Below, in pieces: positions 8,587 to 18,534 of a stretch of DNA of 64,000 bases (its first letter is position 1; each line of letters begins with the position of its first letter). The position numbers and the translations under genes are program-made. The DNA comes from Burkholderia vietnamiensis LMG 10929 (GTDB lineage Bacteria; Pseudomonadota; Gammaproteobacteria; Burkholderiales; Burkholderiaceae), in assembly GCF_000959445.1 (NCBI RefSeq), contig NZ_CP009631.1:1736001-1800000 (forward strand), given 5' to 3'. The notes beneath the pieces are model-generated. The model ran no database searches. It had not been told where the DNA came from and saw only the letters and a program-made list of their open reading frames with translations.

Positions 8587-8816
8587 TCACGAGACGTTCT
8601 TATTACTGTCGTGATTGCTTGTTTAGTCGGGGGTGGGGTGGTGTTGCGTGATTGGGCGCCCGGGTTTGGGGTGCTGGCTCGCGGGTGGCGGGACGGCCGG
8701 GCGTTTGCGGAGACCGCGTGCGGTTTCGTCAGGGGAATGTGAAGCCGGCCGCTAGCGGCGACGGAGCGGCGGGGAAGCAAAGCAGGCCGAGGAAGCGGCC
8801 CGAGCAGCTCAGCGCA

Positions 8817-9329
8817 TCAACGCGAAACCGCGACGACGCGCGTGCGCGCGAGTCGATCGTGCGGAAACTGCCGCCCGGCGTGCAGACGGGCCGCGCCGGC
8901 CCAGGCCGCGATCCACGCGGCCGCGAGCGCGAGGGTGACGGGCACCGACAGGCCGAGCAACGGATGCAGCGCGAGCGGCGGCAGGAACCACAGCCAGGCG
9001 AGCGCATAGCGCACGAGCGCGTGACCGGCGGTCAGCGGCTGGCCGTTCGACGATTCGAGCCGCAGCCGCCAAGTTTTCATCGGCAACGTCTGACCGCCGT
9101 GGGTCCAGAACCACAGGAAGTAAGCGCCGACCACGAGCGCGATCCACGCGGCGAGCAGGTCGTGATGGACGAGGCCGTTGCGCTGTTGCAGCACGACGCT
9201 GAAGGCGAGCGCGGCGAAGAACACCACGCCGAACAGCAGGACGGCTTCATACAGCATCGCGGCGAGGCGCCGGCGCACGGACGGCACGGCGTCGCTCGAG
9301 TCTTGGGTGGCTGCGGGAGCGCTCGCCAC
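8817..9329 (-). CDS. RDD family membrane protein
   Basis: A 170-residue inner-membrane protein with hydrophobic segments at about residues 26-47, 58-76 and 105-145. The RDD pattern includes the basic pre-helix segment VRRRLAAMLYE and the GQTLPMKTWRLRL loop. RDD proteins are small membrane proteins of mostly unknown or transport-related function. It is the last gene of the sigma/DUF3619/DUF3106 cluster, 6 nt after the DUF3106 stop, so it is almost certainly in the same transcript. Confidence 0.8.
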   Translation of the reverse strand: MASAPAATQDSSDAVPSVRRRLAAMLYEAVLLFGVVFFAALAFSVVLQQRNGLVHHDLLAAWIALVVGAYFLWFWTHGGQTLPMKTWRLRLESSNGQPLTAGHALVRYALAWLWFLPPLALHPLLGLSVPVTLALAAAWIAAWAGAARLHAGRQFPHDRLARTRVVAVSR

Positions 9330-9335
9330 GGCAGT

Positions 9336-10082
9336 TCAGGAACCCTTGAACAGTGACGGGGCGTCGACGGGCGACACCGGCGTGGCGGCCGGCGGTGCGC
9401 CGGAGGTGGCCGAGGCGGCGGGCGGCACGCCCGCGCCGGCCGAAGCGGGTACCGCGGCGGCCGGGTTGCTGGCCGGATGCTCGCGCGCATGCACGAGGCG
9501 GCGCACGTCGCGGTCCGCGCCGGTCGGCGGCGCGCTGACGACGCTCGGCCGGCGCCGGCGTTCGGTCGCGGCGAGCCGCTCCTTCTGTTCCTCGGGCAAT
9601 TGCTGATAGGCCTTCCACGCGCGTTCGCGCGCCTGCGCGGACAGTTCCTTCGCGCTCTGATAGTTCTCGCGCGCGACGCGTCGCTGCTCGGGCGTCATGT
9701 GCGCCCATTCGGCCATTCGCTCCTGCAGTTGTTTCTGCGCTTCGGGTGTCAACTTCGCGAAACGTGACGCGATCCTCAGCCATTTTCGCTTGCGAGCGTC
9801 GCTGAAGCCGTCCCACTGATCGGCAAACGGCGCGAGCGCCGCGCGCTGGGCCGCGCTCAGGCGCGCCCACGACAGCGGGCCGTTGGCGGCCGGCAGCGGA
9901 AGCGGAAGTGGCGCGAGATCGGCGGTCAGCCCGACGGCGGAGGAGGTCGGCGCGGGCGCACTGGTGGCCGCGGGCGAGACCGCCGCGGGCGGCGGGTTGA
10001 ATCGGGAGTAGGTGGCGACGTACGAAACGGCGATCGCGATCACGCATCCGAAAAATACGGCCAGGCCGCGTTTCTGACTCAC
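9336..10082 (-). CDS. DUF3106 protein, membrane-anchored, CpxP/Spy-like repeats
   Basis: A 248-residue protein with an N-terminal signal or anchor helix (residues about 5-24). A Pro/Ala/Ser-rich linker follows, then a helical region of roughly residues 65-165 with recurring Leu/Met-Thr-Pro-Glu-Gln-like motifs (LTPEAQKQLQ, MTPEQRRVAR, LPEEQKERLA). These resemble the LTxxQ repeats of the periplasmic stress proteins CpxP, Spy and ZraP. The C-terminus is another Pro/Ala-rich low-complexity tail. Cellular location is probably periplasmic with a membrane tether. Its place behind a sigma factor and a one-TM protein suggests an envelope-sensing role, which is inference. Confidence 0.8.
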   Translation of the reverse strand: MSQKRGLAVFFGCVIAIAVSYVATYSRFNPPPAAVSPAATSAPAPTSSAVGLTADLAPLPLPLPAANGPLSWARLSAAQRAALAPFADQWDGFSDARKRKWLRIASRFAKLTPEAQKQLQERMAEWAHMTPEQRRVARENYQSAKELSAQARERAWKAYQQLPEEQKERLAATERRRRPSVVSAPPTGADRDVRRLVHAREHPASNPAAAVPASAGAGVPPAASATSGAPPAATPVSPVDAPSLFKGS

Positions 10083-10109
10083 CCGTGCGATCCCCTCGTT
10101 TATTGTCTG

Positions 10110-10535
10110 TTAGCGTGCGCGCGAAAGATACGCGTTGAACCCGTGATCGAGATACGCGTTGAGCGGCAGGTCGTCGCTGAGCATCGCCGCGTCGATGTCG
10201 GCGAGTTCGGCGGTGCGCTGCATGTCTTCCCAGTAAGCAATGCCGACGAGTCCCGCGAGCAACAGCGCGAGCGGCCACGCGCGCAGCAGCCGGCGCGCGA
10301 ACGACGCGCGCGGGCGGCTCGCGGGCGGCGTGCCGTAGGCACCGGCCGCACCGGCGAAGGCCGGCACGAACACCGGCGCGCTGGCCGCTTCCGGCTTCTT
10401 GCGCGCGAGCGCGGCGCGGCGCGCGGCGGCCAGGCGATCGGTGGTCGCGGCAGGCAGCGCCGCGGCACGTTCGTCCAGCGCGCGGCGAACCTTCAGCGCG
10501 AATTCGTGTTCTCGATTTACGGGGGCGGAGCTCAT
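10110..10535 (-). CDS. DUF3619 family single-TM protein, possible anti-sigma factor
   Basis: A 141-residue protein with a cytoplasmic N-terminal domain (HEFALKVRRALDERAAALP, residues 10-28), one membrane helix at about 84-102, and a short periplasmic tail. This topology, and its position immediately after an ECF-like sigma gene, match anti-sigma factors, though no zinc-binding ZAS motif (HxxxCxxC) is present. Its ATG overlaps the sigma stop by 4 nt (ATGA), so sigma and DUF3619 should be made in coupled amounts. Family assignment is good; the anti-sigma role is inferred. Confidence 0.8.
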   Translation of the reverse strand: MSSAPVNREHEFALKVRRALDERAAALPAATTDRLAAARRAALARKKPEAASAPVFVPAFAGAAGAYGTPPASRPRASFARRLLRAWPLALLLAGLVGIAYWEDMQRTAELADIDAAMLSDDLPLNAYLDHGFNAYLSRAR

Positions 10536-11095
10536 AGCGTGATTCCTTTGGCCTTGAGCGCGTGCGCCAGCGTGTGGGTGGCTCGCGAGCAGTGCGTCTT
10601 GACGCTGCCTTCGGAGCACCCCATTGCGGCGGCAGTCTCGGCGACATCCATATCTTCCCAATAACGCATCAGGAACGCTTCCCGTTGACGCGTCGGGAGT
10701 TTCTGGATTTCCTCGTCGATGAGGGCCAGGACCTGCTCGCGCTCGAGGCGGTGCTCGGTGCTTTCGACTCCTGCATTGTCATCCGCGGATTCGAGCGTTT
10801 CCAGCGGATCGAAGTCTTCGTCGTCGCCGCTGTTGAGCGACGAGAACAGCGTGACCCACGTATTGCGGACTTTCTGACGGCGGAACCAGTCGTGGATCGC
10901 GTTCTGCAGGATCCGCTGGAACAGCAGCGGCAGCTCGGCCGCCGGCCGGTCGCCGTATTTCTCCGCCAGCTTGATCATCGCGTCCTGCACGATGTCGAGC
11001 GACGCATCGTCGTCGCGCACGGCGTACGCAGCCTGCTTGAACGCGCGCCTTTCGACGCCCGCCAGAAAGTCGGCGAGTTCCTTGTCTGATGCCAT
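10532..11095 (-). CDS. ECF-like RNA polymerase sigma factor
   Basis: A 187-residue sigma-70 family protein with only regions 2 and 4. Region 2 includes DIVQDAMIKLAEKY (near 30-43) and FQRILQNAIHDWFRRQKV. Region 4 includes LPTRQREAFLMRYWEDMDVAETAAAMGCSEG with its helix-turn-helix at about 145-165. An acidic linker (GDDEDFDPLETLESADD) separates them. The ATG at 11095 gives a normal N-terminus (MASDKELADFL). It heads a four-gene minus-strand cluster with DUF3619, DUF3106 and RDD, and is divergent from ilvI across a 352-bp region. Its regulon is not visible, although it could autoregulate the cluster. Confidence 0.88.
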   Translation of the reverse strand: MASDKELADFLAGVERRAFKQAAYAVRDDDASLDIVQDAMIKLAEKYGDRPAAELPLLFQRILQNAIHDWFRRQKVRNTWVTLFSSLNSGDDEDFDPLETLESADDNAGVESTEHRLEREQVLALIDEEIQKLPTRQREAFLMRYWEDMDVAETAAAMGCSEGSVKTHCSRATHTLAHALKAKGITL

Positions 11096-11447
11096 TCCGT
11101 AAAGGTATGCGCTGCGGACTGCGGCGTGTGAAAGGTCGAAAAATTTCGTAAAACCCGCGGATGCTAACAAATTTTCGCGCGGCTTGGCACCGGTTGCGGC
11201 GCGGCACGTTGCGCGCGAGCACCGGGCATGGGGCGGGCGGCCGCGGCAATGATGCGGCGCGGGATATTTTGCTTGACGACCCTTTCGCGACCGGATATCG
11301 TAAGCGATTCGCAACATGAAGTGATGGTCTCATTTGAGGCTGGCCCATGAAGCCCGCCCTTCAAACTAGACGCGCCGCTTGAACCCGAGCCACAAGCCCG
11401 GCAGAGAGCACCCGATCAATTTTTTGCCGAAAATTCGAAAGGTCAAA
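11096..11447. other. divergent intergenic region, sigma cluster / ilvI
   Basis: This 352-bp region separates the minus-strand sigma gene from ilvI. It holds a good plus-strand promoter (11273-11301) and a transcribed leader of about 140 nt before the ilvI start. That leader contains only very short ORFs (3 to 11 codons) and none is rich in Leu, Ile or Val, so I see no classical branched-chain attenuator peptide. A T-tract at 11420-11425 lacks a convincing preceding stem. AT-rich stretches near 11130-11180 probably hold the sigma-gene promoter. Confidence 0.6.
11273..11301 (+). promoter_or_regulatory. sigma-70-type promoter for the ilv genes
   Basis: TTGACG at 11273-11278 and TATCGT at 11296-11301 are separated by exactly 17 nt. 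Transcription would start near 11308, about 140 nt before the ilvI start codon. Confidence 0.6.
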
Positions 11448-13211
11448 ATGAACATGCCCAGCGCGGAATTCTCCACGTCGGAACCCCTTTCCCCTCCCGA
11501 TAGCGACTCCATCGGCGCCACCGTGCTCATGAAGGCACTGGCCGACGAAAAGGTCGAATTCATCTGGGGTTATCCCGGCGGCTCGGTACTCTACATCTAC
11601 GACGAGCTCTACAAGCAGGACAAGATTCAGCACGTGCTGGTGCGCCACGAACAGGCGGCCGTGCACGCAGCCGATGCGTATGCGCGTTCCACCGGCAACG
11701 TCGGCGTCTGTCTCGTCACGTCCGGCCCCGGCGTCACCAATGCGGTGACCGGCATCGCGACGGCCTACATGGATTCGATCCCGATGGTCGTGATCAGCGG
11801 CCAGGTGCCGACTGCCGCGATCGGTCAGGACGCGTTCCAGGAGTGCGATACGGTCGGCATCACGCGTCCGTGCGTGAAGCACAACTTCCTCGTGAAGGAC
11901 GTGCGCGACCTCGCCGAGACGGTCAAGAAGGCGTTCTACATCGCCCGCACAGGCCGTCCGGGCCCCGTGCTGATCGACATCCCGAAAGACATCTCCAAGA
12001 CGCCGTGCCCGTACGAGCCGGTCAAGAGCGTGTCGCTGCGCTCGTACAACCCGGTCACGAAGGGGCATTCGGGCCAGATCCGCAAGGCCGTGTCGCTGCT
12101 GCTGTCCGCGAAGCGTCCGTATATCTACACGGGCGGCGGCATCATCCTCGCCGATGCGTCGCGCGAGCTGAACCAGTTCGCCGACCTGCTCGGCTACCCG
12201 GTCACGAACACGCTGATGGGCCTCGGCGGCTATCGCGCGTCGGACAAGAAATTCCTCGGCATGCTCGGCATGCACGGCACGTACGAAGCGAACATGGCGA
12301 TGCAGCACTGCGACGTGCTGATCGCGATCGGTGCGCGCTTCGACGACCGCGTGATCGGCGACCCGGCGCACTTCGCGTCGCGTCCGCGCAAGATCATCCA
12401 CATCGACATCGATCCGTCGTCCATTTCCAAGCGCGTGAAGGTCGACATTCCGATCGTCGGCGACGTGAAGGAAGTGCTGAAGGAGCTGATCGAGCAGCTG
12501 CAGACGGCCGAGCATGGCCCCGACACCGAAGCGCTCGCGCAGTGGTGGAAGGACATCGAAGGCTGGCGCGGCAAGAACTGCCTGAAGTTCGACCGCGAAA
12601 GCGAGATCATCAAGCCGCAGTACGTGGTCGAGAAGGCGTGGGAGCTGACGGACGGCAACGCGTTCGTGTGCTCGGACGTCGGCCAGCACCAGATGTGGGC
12701 CGCGCAGTTCTACCGTTTCAACAAGCCGCGTCGCTGGATCAACTCCGGCGGCCTCGGCACGATGGGCTTCGGCCTGCCGGCAGCGATGGGCGTCAAGATG
12801 GCGCACCCGGACGACGACGTGCTGTGCATCACGGGCGAAGGCTCGATCCAGATGTGCATCCAGGAACTGTCGACCTGCCTGCAGTACGACACGCCCGTGA
12901 AGATCATTTCGCTGAACAACCGCTATCTCGGCATGGTCCGCCAGTGGCAGCAGATCGAATACAGCAAGCGCTATTCGCATTCGTACATGGATGCGCTGCC
13001 CGACTTCGTGAAGCTCGCCGAGGCGTACGGCCATGTCGGCATGCGGATCGAAAAGACTTCGGATGTGGAGCCGGCGCTGAAGGAGGCGCTGCGCCTGAAG
13101 GACCGCACCGTGTTTCTCGACTTCCAGACCGATCCGACCGAAAACGTCTGGCCGATGGTACAGGCCGGCAAGGGCATCACCGAGATGCTGCTCGGCTCGG
13201 AAGACCTGTAA
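11448..13211 (+). CDS. ilvI: acetolactate synthase, large (catalytic) subunit
   Basis: A 587-residue ThDP- and FAD-dependent enzyme condensing pyruvate with pyruvate or 2-ketobutyrate, the first common step to Val, Leu and Ile. Visible features are the N-terminal ThDP domain with the activating Glu in LVRHEQAAVHAADAYAR, TSGPGVTN, the central FAD domain (TGGGIIL...), and the C-terminal ThDP/Mg motif GEGSIQMCIQEL...NN. The start at 11448 has AAGG upstream; an ATG at 11454 is equally possible. The small subunit follows 111 nt downstream, then ilvC, forming an ilvI-ilvH-ilvC cluster. ilvB is an equally valid name. Confidence 0.97.
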   Translation: MNMPSAEFSTSEPLSPPDSDSIGATVLMKALADEKVEFIWGYPGGSVLYIYDELYKQDKIQHVLVRHEQAAVHAADAYARSTGNVGVCLVTSGPGVTNAVTGIATAYMDSIPMVVISGQVPTAAIGQDAFQECDTVGITRPCVKHNFLVKDVRDLAETVKKAFYIARTGRPGPVLIDIPKDISKTPCPYEPVKSVSLRSYNPVTKGHSGQIRKAVSLLLSAKRPYIYTGGGIILADASRELNQFADLLGYPVTNTLMGLGGYRASDKKFLGMLGMHGTYEANMAMQHCDVLIAIGARFDDRVIGDPAHFASRPRKIIHIDIDPSSISKRVKVDIPIVGDVKEVLKELIEQLQTAEHGPDTEALAQWWKDIEGWRGKNCLKFDRESEIIKPQYVVEKAWELTDGNAFVCSDVGQHQMWAAQFYRFNKPRRWINSGGLGTMGFGLPAAMGVKMAHPDDDVLCITGEGSIQMCIQELSTCLQYDTPVKIISLNNRYLGMVRQWQQIEYSKRYSHSYMDALPDFVKLAEAYGHVGMRIEKTSDVEPALKEALRLKDRTVFLDFQTDPTENVWPMVQAGKGITEMLLGSEDL

Positions 13212-13322
13212 CGGCGCGACGCGCGCTTGGTCCGGAGCGGCCGCCTTCACGAAGGGCGGTGCGGCACCGGGCGGCGCGCGGCGCGAGTGAATCGACACGG
13301 ACACATTCTGGAAGAAGCGAAC

Positions 13323-13814
13323 ATGAGACACATCATTTCCGTCCTGCTGGAAAACGAACCGGGCGCGCTGTCGCGCGTGGTCGGTCTGTTTTCCGCACGC
13401 GGCTACAACATCGAAACCTTGACGGTGGCGCCGACCGAAGACCAATCGCTGTCGCGGCTGACCATCGTTTCCATTGGCTCGGACGACGTGATCGAACAGA
13501 TCACGAAGCATCTGAACCGCCTGATCGAGGTGGTGAAAGTGGTGGACCTGACCGACGGTGCCCACATCGAACGCGAGCTGATGCTGATCAAGGTACGTGC
13601 AGTGGGCAAGGAGCGCGAAGAAATGAAGCGGATGTCGGATATTTTCCGCGGCCGCATCATCGACGTGACCGAAAAGACCTACACGATCGAATTGACGGGC
13701 GCGAGCGACAAGCTCGACGCATTCATCCAGGGGCTGGACGCGAGCGCGATCCTCGAGACCGTGCGCACCGGCAGCTCCGGCATCGGACGCGGCGAGCGCA
13801 TCCTGAAGGTGTGA
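13323..13814 (+). CDS. ilvH: acetolactate synthase, small (regulatory) subunit
   Basis: A 163-residue regulatory subunit with an N-terminal ACT domain (MRHIISVLLENEPGALSRVVGLFSARGYNIE region) that binds valine for feedback inhibition. A C-terminal ferredoxin-like domain (SDIFRGRIIDVT) activates the large subunit. Length equals the E. coli IlvH type. It lies between ilvI and ilvC and is cytoplasmic, forming the heteromeric AHAS holoenzyme. Confidence 0.97.
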   Translation: MRHIISVLLENEPGALSRVVGLFSARGYNIETLTVAPTEDQSLSRLTIVSIGSDDVIEQITKHLNRLIEVVKVVDLTDGAHIERELMLIKVRAVGKEREEMKRMSDIFRGRIIDVTEKTYTIELTGASDKLDAFIQGLDASAILETVRTGSSGIGRGERILKV

Positions 13815-13901
13815 TGCCGACCAGGTGGCAACCAGCACGCCGGGTGCGCCGTCATGTCCCGGCTCGCAGTATCCAATCCGAACGAATTGTTGAATTTTTG
13901 A

Positions 13902-14936
<1,035 letters not shown>

Positions 14937-14975
14937 GCTCCGCGTGCTGTTCCGGCCCTCCGAGTGGAGGGTCGG

Positions 14976-15023
14976 TAGCAAAAAGCCGCCCGAAGGCAAC
15001 GGTGCCCCGGGCGGCTTTTGCTA
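14976..15023 (+). terminator. rho-independent terminator after ilvC
   Basis: Inverted arms TAGCAAAA(A)GCCGCCCG and CGGGCGGCTTTTGCTA flank a 15-nt loop. The run of T in the right arm and of A in the left arm would let it act on either strand. Confidence 0.8.
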
Positions 15024-15063
15024 TCCTACGGGCTTTGCAATTCACCGAACACCGAACGAACCC

Positions 15064-15708
15064 ATGAACTATCCTCATCCGATCATCGCGCGCGAAGGCT
15101 GGCCGTTCATCGCGATTGCAGCCGTCATCGCGTTGTTGATCCACGCCATCGGGGGCTTCGGCTTCGCATGGCCGTTCTGGCTGCTGCTCGTCTTCGTGGT
15201 CCAGTTCTTCCGTGATCCGCAGCGCCCGATTCCGGCGCAGCCGAACGCGGTGCTGTGCCCGGCGGACGGCCGTATCGTCGCGGTCGAGACCTCGCACGAT
15301 CCGTATGCGAACCGCGAAGCGCTGAAGATCAGCGTGTTCATGAATGTCTTCAACGTCCATTCGCAGCGCTCGCCGGTCGATGGCGCGATCTCGAAGGTCG
15401 AGTACTTCCCGGGCGCGTTCCTGAACGCGGCGATCGACAAGGCGTCGACCGAGAACGAGCGCAACGCGGTCGTGATCCAGACGGCGAGCGGCAAGACCGT
15501 CACCGCCGTGCAGATCGCCGGCCTGATCGCGCGCCGGATCCTCTGCTACGTGCGCGCGGGCGAGCCGCTGTCGCGTGGTCAGCGTTACGGTTTCATCCGC
15601 TTCGGTTCGCGCGTGGACGTCTATCTGCCGCTCGGCAGCCGCGCGAAGGTGTCGATCGGCGAGAAGGTGTACGCATCGTCGACGATCCTCGCCGAACTCG
15701 AACAGTAA
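15064..15708 (+). CDS. psd: phosphatidylserine decarboxylase proenzyme
   Basis: A 214-residue short-type (PSD-A) decarboxylase that makes phosphatidylethanolamine from phosphatidylserine at the inner membrane. Two N-terminal hydrophobic segments (about 14-48) anchor it. The self-cleavage site is the Gly181-Ser182 pair in [11 protein letters not shown], which would generate the pyruvoyl group on the small subunit. Other conserved blocks are CPADGRI and [16 protein letters not shown], with the His of the active site. It is followed 15 nt later by pssA, which makes its substrate. Confidence 0.96.
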   Translation: MNYPHPIIAREGWPFIAIAAVIALLIHAIGGFGFAWPFWLLLVFVVQFFRDPQRPIPAQPNAVLCPADGRIVAVETSHDPYANREALKISVFMNVFNVHSQRSPVDGAISKVEYFPGAFLNAAIDKASTENERNAVVIQTASGKTVTAVQIAGLIARRILCYVRAGEPLSRGQRYGFIRFGSRVDVYLPLGSRAKVSIGEKVYASSTILAELEQ

Positions 15709-15723
15709 ACGGCGGGACGCACG

Positions 15724-16596
15724 ATGGCCGCATTCAAACCGCGCCGGCCGCGCAACGGCACCAGCCAGACGCCGCGCCCGTTTCGCCGCAACAAGGTGAT
15801 GGCATCGGATCCGGTGCCGAGCGAAAGTCGCCGCGCCGCGCGCCAGCGGTTCCTGAAGACGCGCGGCATCTATCTGCTGCCGAACGCGTTCACGACCGCT
15901 GCGCTGTTCTGCGGCTTCTTCGCGGTCGTGCAGGCGATGAACGTGCGCTTCGAGATCGCCGCGATCGCCATCTTCGTCGCGATGGTGCTCGACGGGATGG
16001 ACGGGCGCGTCGCGCGCATGACGCATACGCAGAGCGCGTTCGGCGAACAGTTCGACAGCCTGTCCGACATGGTGTCGTTCGGCGTGGCGCCCGCGCTCGT
16101 GATGTACGAGTGGGTGCTGAAGGATCTCGGCCGCTGGGGCTGGCTTGCCGCCTTCGTCTACTGCTCGGGCGCGGCGCTGCGGCTCGCGCGCTTCAACACC
16201 AACATTGGCGTCGTCGACAAGCGCTTCTTCCAGGGGCTGCCGAGCCCGGCCGCCGCTGCGCTGATCGCCGGCTTCGTGTGGCTCGCCACCGACAACCGCG
16301 TGCCGATGAAGCTCGGCTGGCTGCCGTGGGTCGCGTTCGTGCTGACGATCTACGCGGGCGTGACGATGGTGTCGAACGCGCCGTTCTACAGCGGCAAGGC
16401 GCTCGACGTGCGGCATCGCGTGCCGTTCGCGGCGATCCTCTTGGTGGTGGTGGCGTTCGTGCTGGTGTCGTCCGATCCGCCGCTGATGCTGTTCTGCCTG
16501 TTCGTGCTGTACGGGCTGTCCGGCTACGTGTTCTGGGCGTACATGGCCGTGCGCGGCCGTGCCAACCCGGCGCGCTCGTCGCAGCGCGAGCACTGA
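15724..16596 (+). CDS. pssA: CDP-diacylglycerol-serine O-phosphatidyltransferase
   Basis: A 290-residue polytopic membrane enzyme of the CDP-alcohol phosphatidyltransferase family. It joins CDP-DAG and serine to give phosphatidylserine. The full catalytic motif is visible: D90, D93-G94, A97-R98, G107, D111 and D115. About eight hydrophobic segments follow a basic N-terminus of some 50 residues. It lies directly after psd, so substrate-producing and substrate-using enzymes are co-expressed. An ilvC-psd-pssA-leuA order is common in Burkholderia. Confidence 0.95.
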   Translation: MAAFKPRRPRNGTSQTPRPFRRNKVMASDPVPSESRRAARQRFLKTRGIYLLPNAFTTAALFCGFFAVVQAMNVRFEIAAIAIFVAMVLDGMDGRVARMTHTQSAFGEQFDSLSDMVSFGVAPALVMYEWVLKDLGRWGWLAAFVYCSGAALRLARFNTNIGVVDKRFFQGLPSPAAAALIAGFVWLATDNRVPMKLGWLPWVAFVLTIYAGVTMVSNAPFYSGKALDVRHRVPFAAILLVVVAFVLVSSDPPLMLFCLFVLYGLSGYVFWAYMAVRGRANPARSSQREH

Positions 16597-16698
16597 CGCA
16601 CATCTGCACCGAACCACGGAACGACGGCGGCCATGAGGCTGCCGTTTTCATTTGTCCCTTATCCTGCTGCGCGCCCGCGCATCCCGGGTGCGGGCGGA

Positions 16699-16727
16699 TT
16701 GCACACCCGGCGGATTGTCGCTATAGT
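16699..16727 (+). promoter_or_regulatory. promoter of the leuL-leuA transcript
   Basis: TTGCAC at 16699-16704 and TATAGT at 16722-16727 have a 17-nt spacer. The predicted start site, around 16733-16735, coincides with the first base of the leader-peptide ATG at 16735. Confidence 0.7.
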
Positions 16728-16734
16728 CGTCGGC

Positions 16735-16815
16735 ATGACCGCATTTTCCCGCCTCTCCCTCCTTCTAGCCGGTGCGCCGCTACGCGCGCTAGCTTTGGCG
16801 CGCCTGCCGCGCTGA
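16735..16815 (+). CDS. leuL: leuA leader peptide (leucine attenuator), probably leaderless mRNA
   Basis: A 26-residue ORF containing eight Leu codons, clustered in three blocks. Three of them are CTA, a codon that is rare in this GC-rich genome, plus CTT and TTG. E. coli leuL likewise uses rare Leu codons to sense charged tRNA-Leu. The ORF ends 102 nt before leuA, and a promoter with optimal spacing ends only 7 nt before its ATG, so the message may start at or next to the AUG with no ribosome-binding site. A GC-rich stem (CGCCA/TGGCG, 16857-16870) follows, but no perfect U-tract, so the terminator structure remains unresolved. Confidence 0.7.
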   Translation: MTAFSRLSLLLAGAPLRALALARLPR

Positions 16816-16917
16816 CCGTTCTCGCCCCCCGTCAAGCTTCGTCTGTTGTTGAGCGTCGCCAGCGGTGGCGCGATCTCATTACGTTTGATTCCCGCATAAA
16901 GAGCCCTGGAGCCCCCC

Positions 16918-18462
16918 ATGACAGACAAGCTGATCATTTTCGATACGACGTTGCGTGACGGTGAACAATCGCCCGGCGCGTCGATGACGAAGGAAGAGAA
17001 AATCCGCATCGCGAAGCACCTCGAGCGGATGAAGGTCGACGTGATCGAGGCCGGTTTCGCGGCCAGCTCGAACGGCGACTTCGACGCGATCCACACGATC
17101 GCCGGGCTCGTGAAGGACAGCACGATCTGCTCGCTCGCGCGCGCCAACGACAAGGACATCCAGCGCGCAGCCGATGCACTGAAGCCGGCCAGCAGCGCGC
17201 GGATCCACACGTTCATCGCGACGTCTCCGCTGCACATGGAAAAGAAGCTGCGCATGACGCCGGACCAGGTGTTCGAGCAGGCGCGGCTCGCGGTGCGCTT
17301 TGCACGCAAGTTCACCGACAACGTCGAGTTCTCGCCGGAAGACGGCAGCCGCTCGGATCTCGACTTCCTGTGCCGCGTGCTGGAAGCGGTGATCGCCGAA
17401 GGCGCGACGACGATCAACATCGCCGATACGGTCGGCTACGGCGTGCCGGAGCTTTACGGCAACCTGGTGAAGACGCTGCGCGAACGCATTCCGAACTCGG
17501 ACAAGGCGATCTTCTCCGTGCATTGCCACAACGACCTCGGGATGGCGGTCGCGAACTCGCTCGCGGGCGTGAAGATCGGCGGCGCGCGTCAGGTCGAATG
17601 CACGATCAACGGTCTCGGCGAGCGCGCGGGCAATACGTCGCTCGAAGAAATCGTGATGGCCGTGAAGACGCGCAAGGACTACTTCGGCCTCGACGTCGGC
17701 ATCGACACGACGCAGATCGTGCCGACCTCGAAGCTCGTGTCGCAGATCACCGGTTTCGTCGTGCAGCCGAACAAGGCCGTGGTCGGGGCGAACGCGTTCG
17801 CGCACGCTTCCGGCATCCACCAGGACGGCGTGCTGAAGGCGCGCGACACCTACGAGATCATGCGCGCGGAAGACGTGGGCTGGACCGCGAACAAGATCGT
17901 GCTCGGCAAGCTGTCGGGCCGTAACGCGTTCAAGCAGCGGCTGCAGGAACTCGGCGTGTCGCTCGACAGCGAAGCCGAACTGAACGCCGCGTTCATGCGC
18001 TTCAAGGATCTCGCCGACCGCAAGGCCGAGATCTTCGACGAGGACATCATCGCGATCGTCTCCGAAGAATCGGCGCTCGCGCAGGAGCAGGAGCACTTCA
18101 AGTTCGTGTCGCTGTCGCAGCATTCGGAAACCGGCGAGCAGCCGCAAGCGAAGGTCGTGTTCGCGGTCGAAGGCAGCGAGGTGACCGGCGAGGCGCGCGG
18201 CAACGGCCCGGTCGATGCGACGTTCAACGCGATCGAGGGCGAAGTCGGCAGCGGTTCCGAGCTGCTGCTGTATTCGGTGAACGCGATCACGACCGGCACG
18301 CAGGCGCAGGGCGAAGTGACGGTGCGGCTGTCGAAGAACGGGCGCATCGTGAACGGCGTCGGCACCGACCCGGACATCGTCGCGGCTTCCGCGAAGGCGT
18401 ACATCGCCGCGTTGAACAAGCTGCACTCGAAGGACGACAAGCTCAACCCGCAACGCGCGTAA
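16918..18462 (+). CDS. leuA: 2-isopropylmalate synthase
   Basis: A 514-residue enzyme condensing acetyl-CoA with 2-ketoisovalerate, the committed step of leucine synthesis. The N-terminal TIM barrel has [12 protein letters not shown] (metal-binding Asp and Arg) near residues 9-20 and the HCHND metal ligands near 201-205. The C-terminal LeuA regulatory domain for leucine feedback spans about residues 390-514. Length matches the E. coli-type enzyme. It is preceded by a leader peptide and followed by a strong terminator, so it is probably monocistronic. Confidence 0.97.
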   Translation: MTDKLIIFDTTLRDGEQSPGASMTKEEKIRIAKHLERMKVDVIEAGFAASSNGDFDAIHTIAGLVKDSTICSLARANDKDIQRAADALKPASSARIHTFIATSPLHMEKKLRMTPDQVFEQARLAVRFARKFTDNVEFSPEDGSRSDLDFLCRVLEAVIAEGATTINIADTVGYGVPELYGNLVKTLRERIPNSDKAIFSVHCHNDLGMAVANSLAGVKIGGARQVECTINGLGERAGNTSLEEIVMAVKTRKDYFGLDVGIDTTQIVPTSKLVSQITGFVVQPNKAVVGANAFAHASGIHQDGVLKARDTYEIMRAEDVGWTANKIVLGKLSGRNAFKQRLQELGVSLDSEAELNAAFMRFKDLADRKAEIFDEDIIAIVSEESALAQEQEHFKFVSLSQHSETGEQPQAKVVFAVEGSEVTGEARGNGPVDATFNAIEGEVGSGSELLLYSVNAITTGTQAQGEVTVRLSKNGRIVNGVGTDPDIVAASAKAYIAALNKLHSKDDKLNPQRA

Positions 18463-18487
18463 GCGTCGCGCGCCGGTAACACCTGAA

Positions 18488-18524
18488 ATGCCCCGTGCGG
18501 CCATACGCCGCACGGGGCATTTTT
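18488..18524 (+). terminator. rho-independent terminator after leuA
   Basis: A perfect 13-bp stem (ATGCCCCGTGCGG / CCGCACGGGGCAT) with a 7-nt loop is followed by a run of five T, 25 nt after the leuA stop. Confidence 0.92.
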
Positions 18525-18534
18525 CATGGGCCGG

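Noticed and set aside
11308..11447. A branched-chain amino-acid attenuator ahead of ilvI
   Set aside because: The leader has only 3 to 11-codon ORFs with no Leu, Ile or Val enrichment and no convincing terminator stem.
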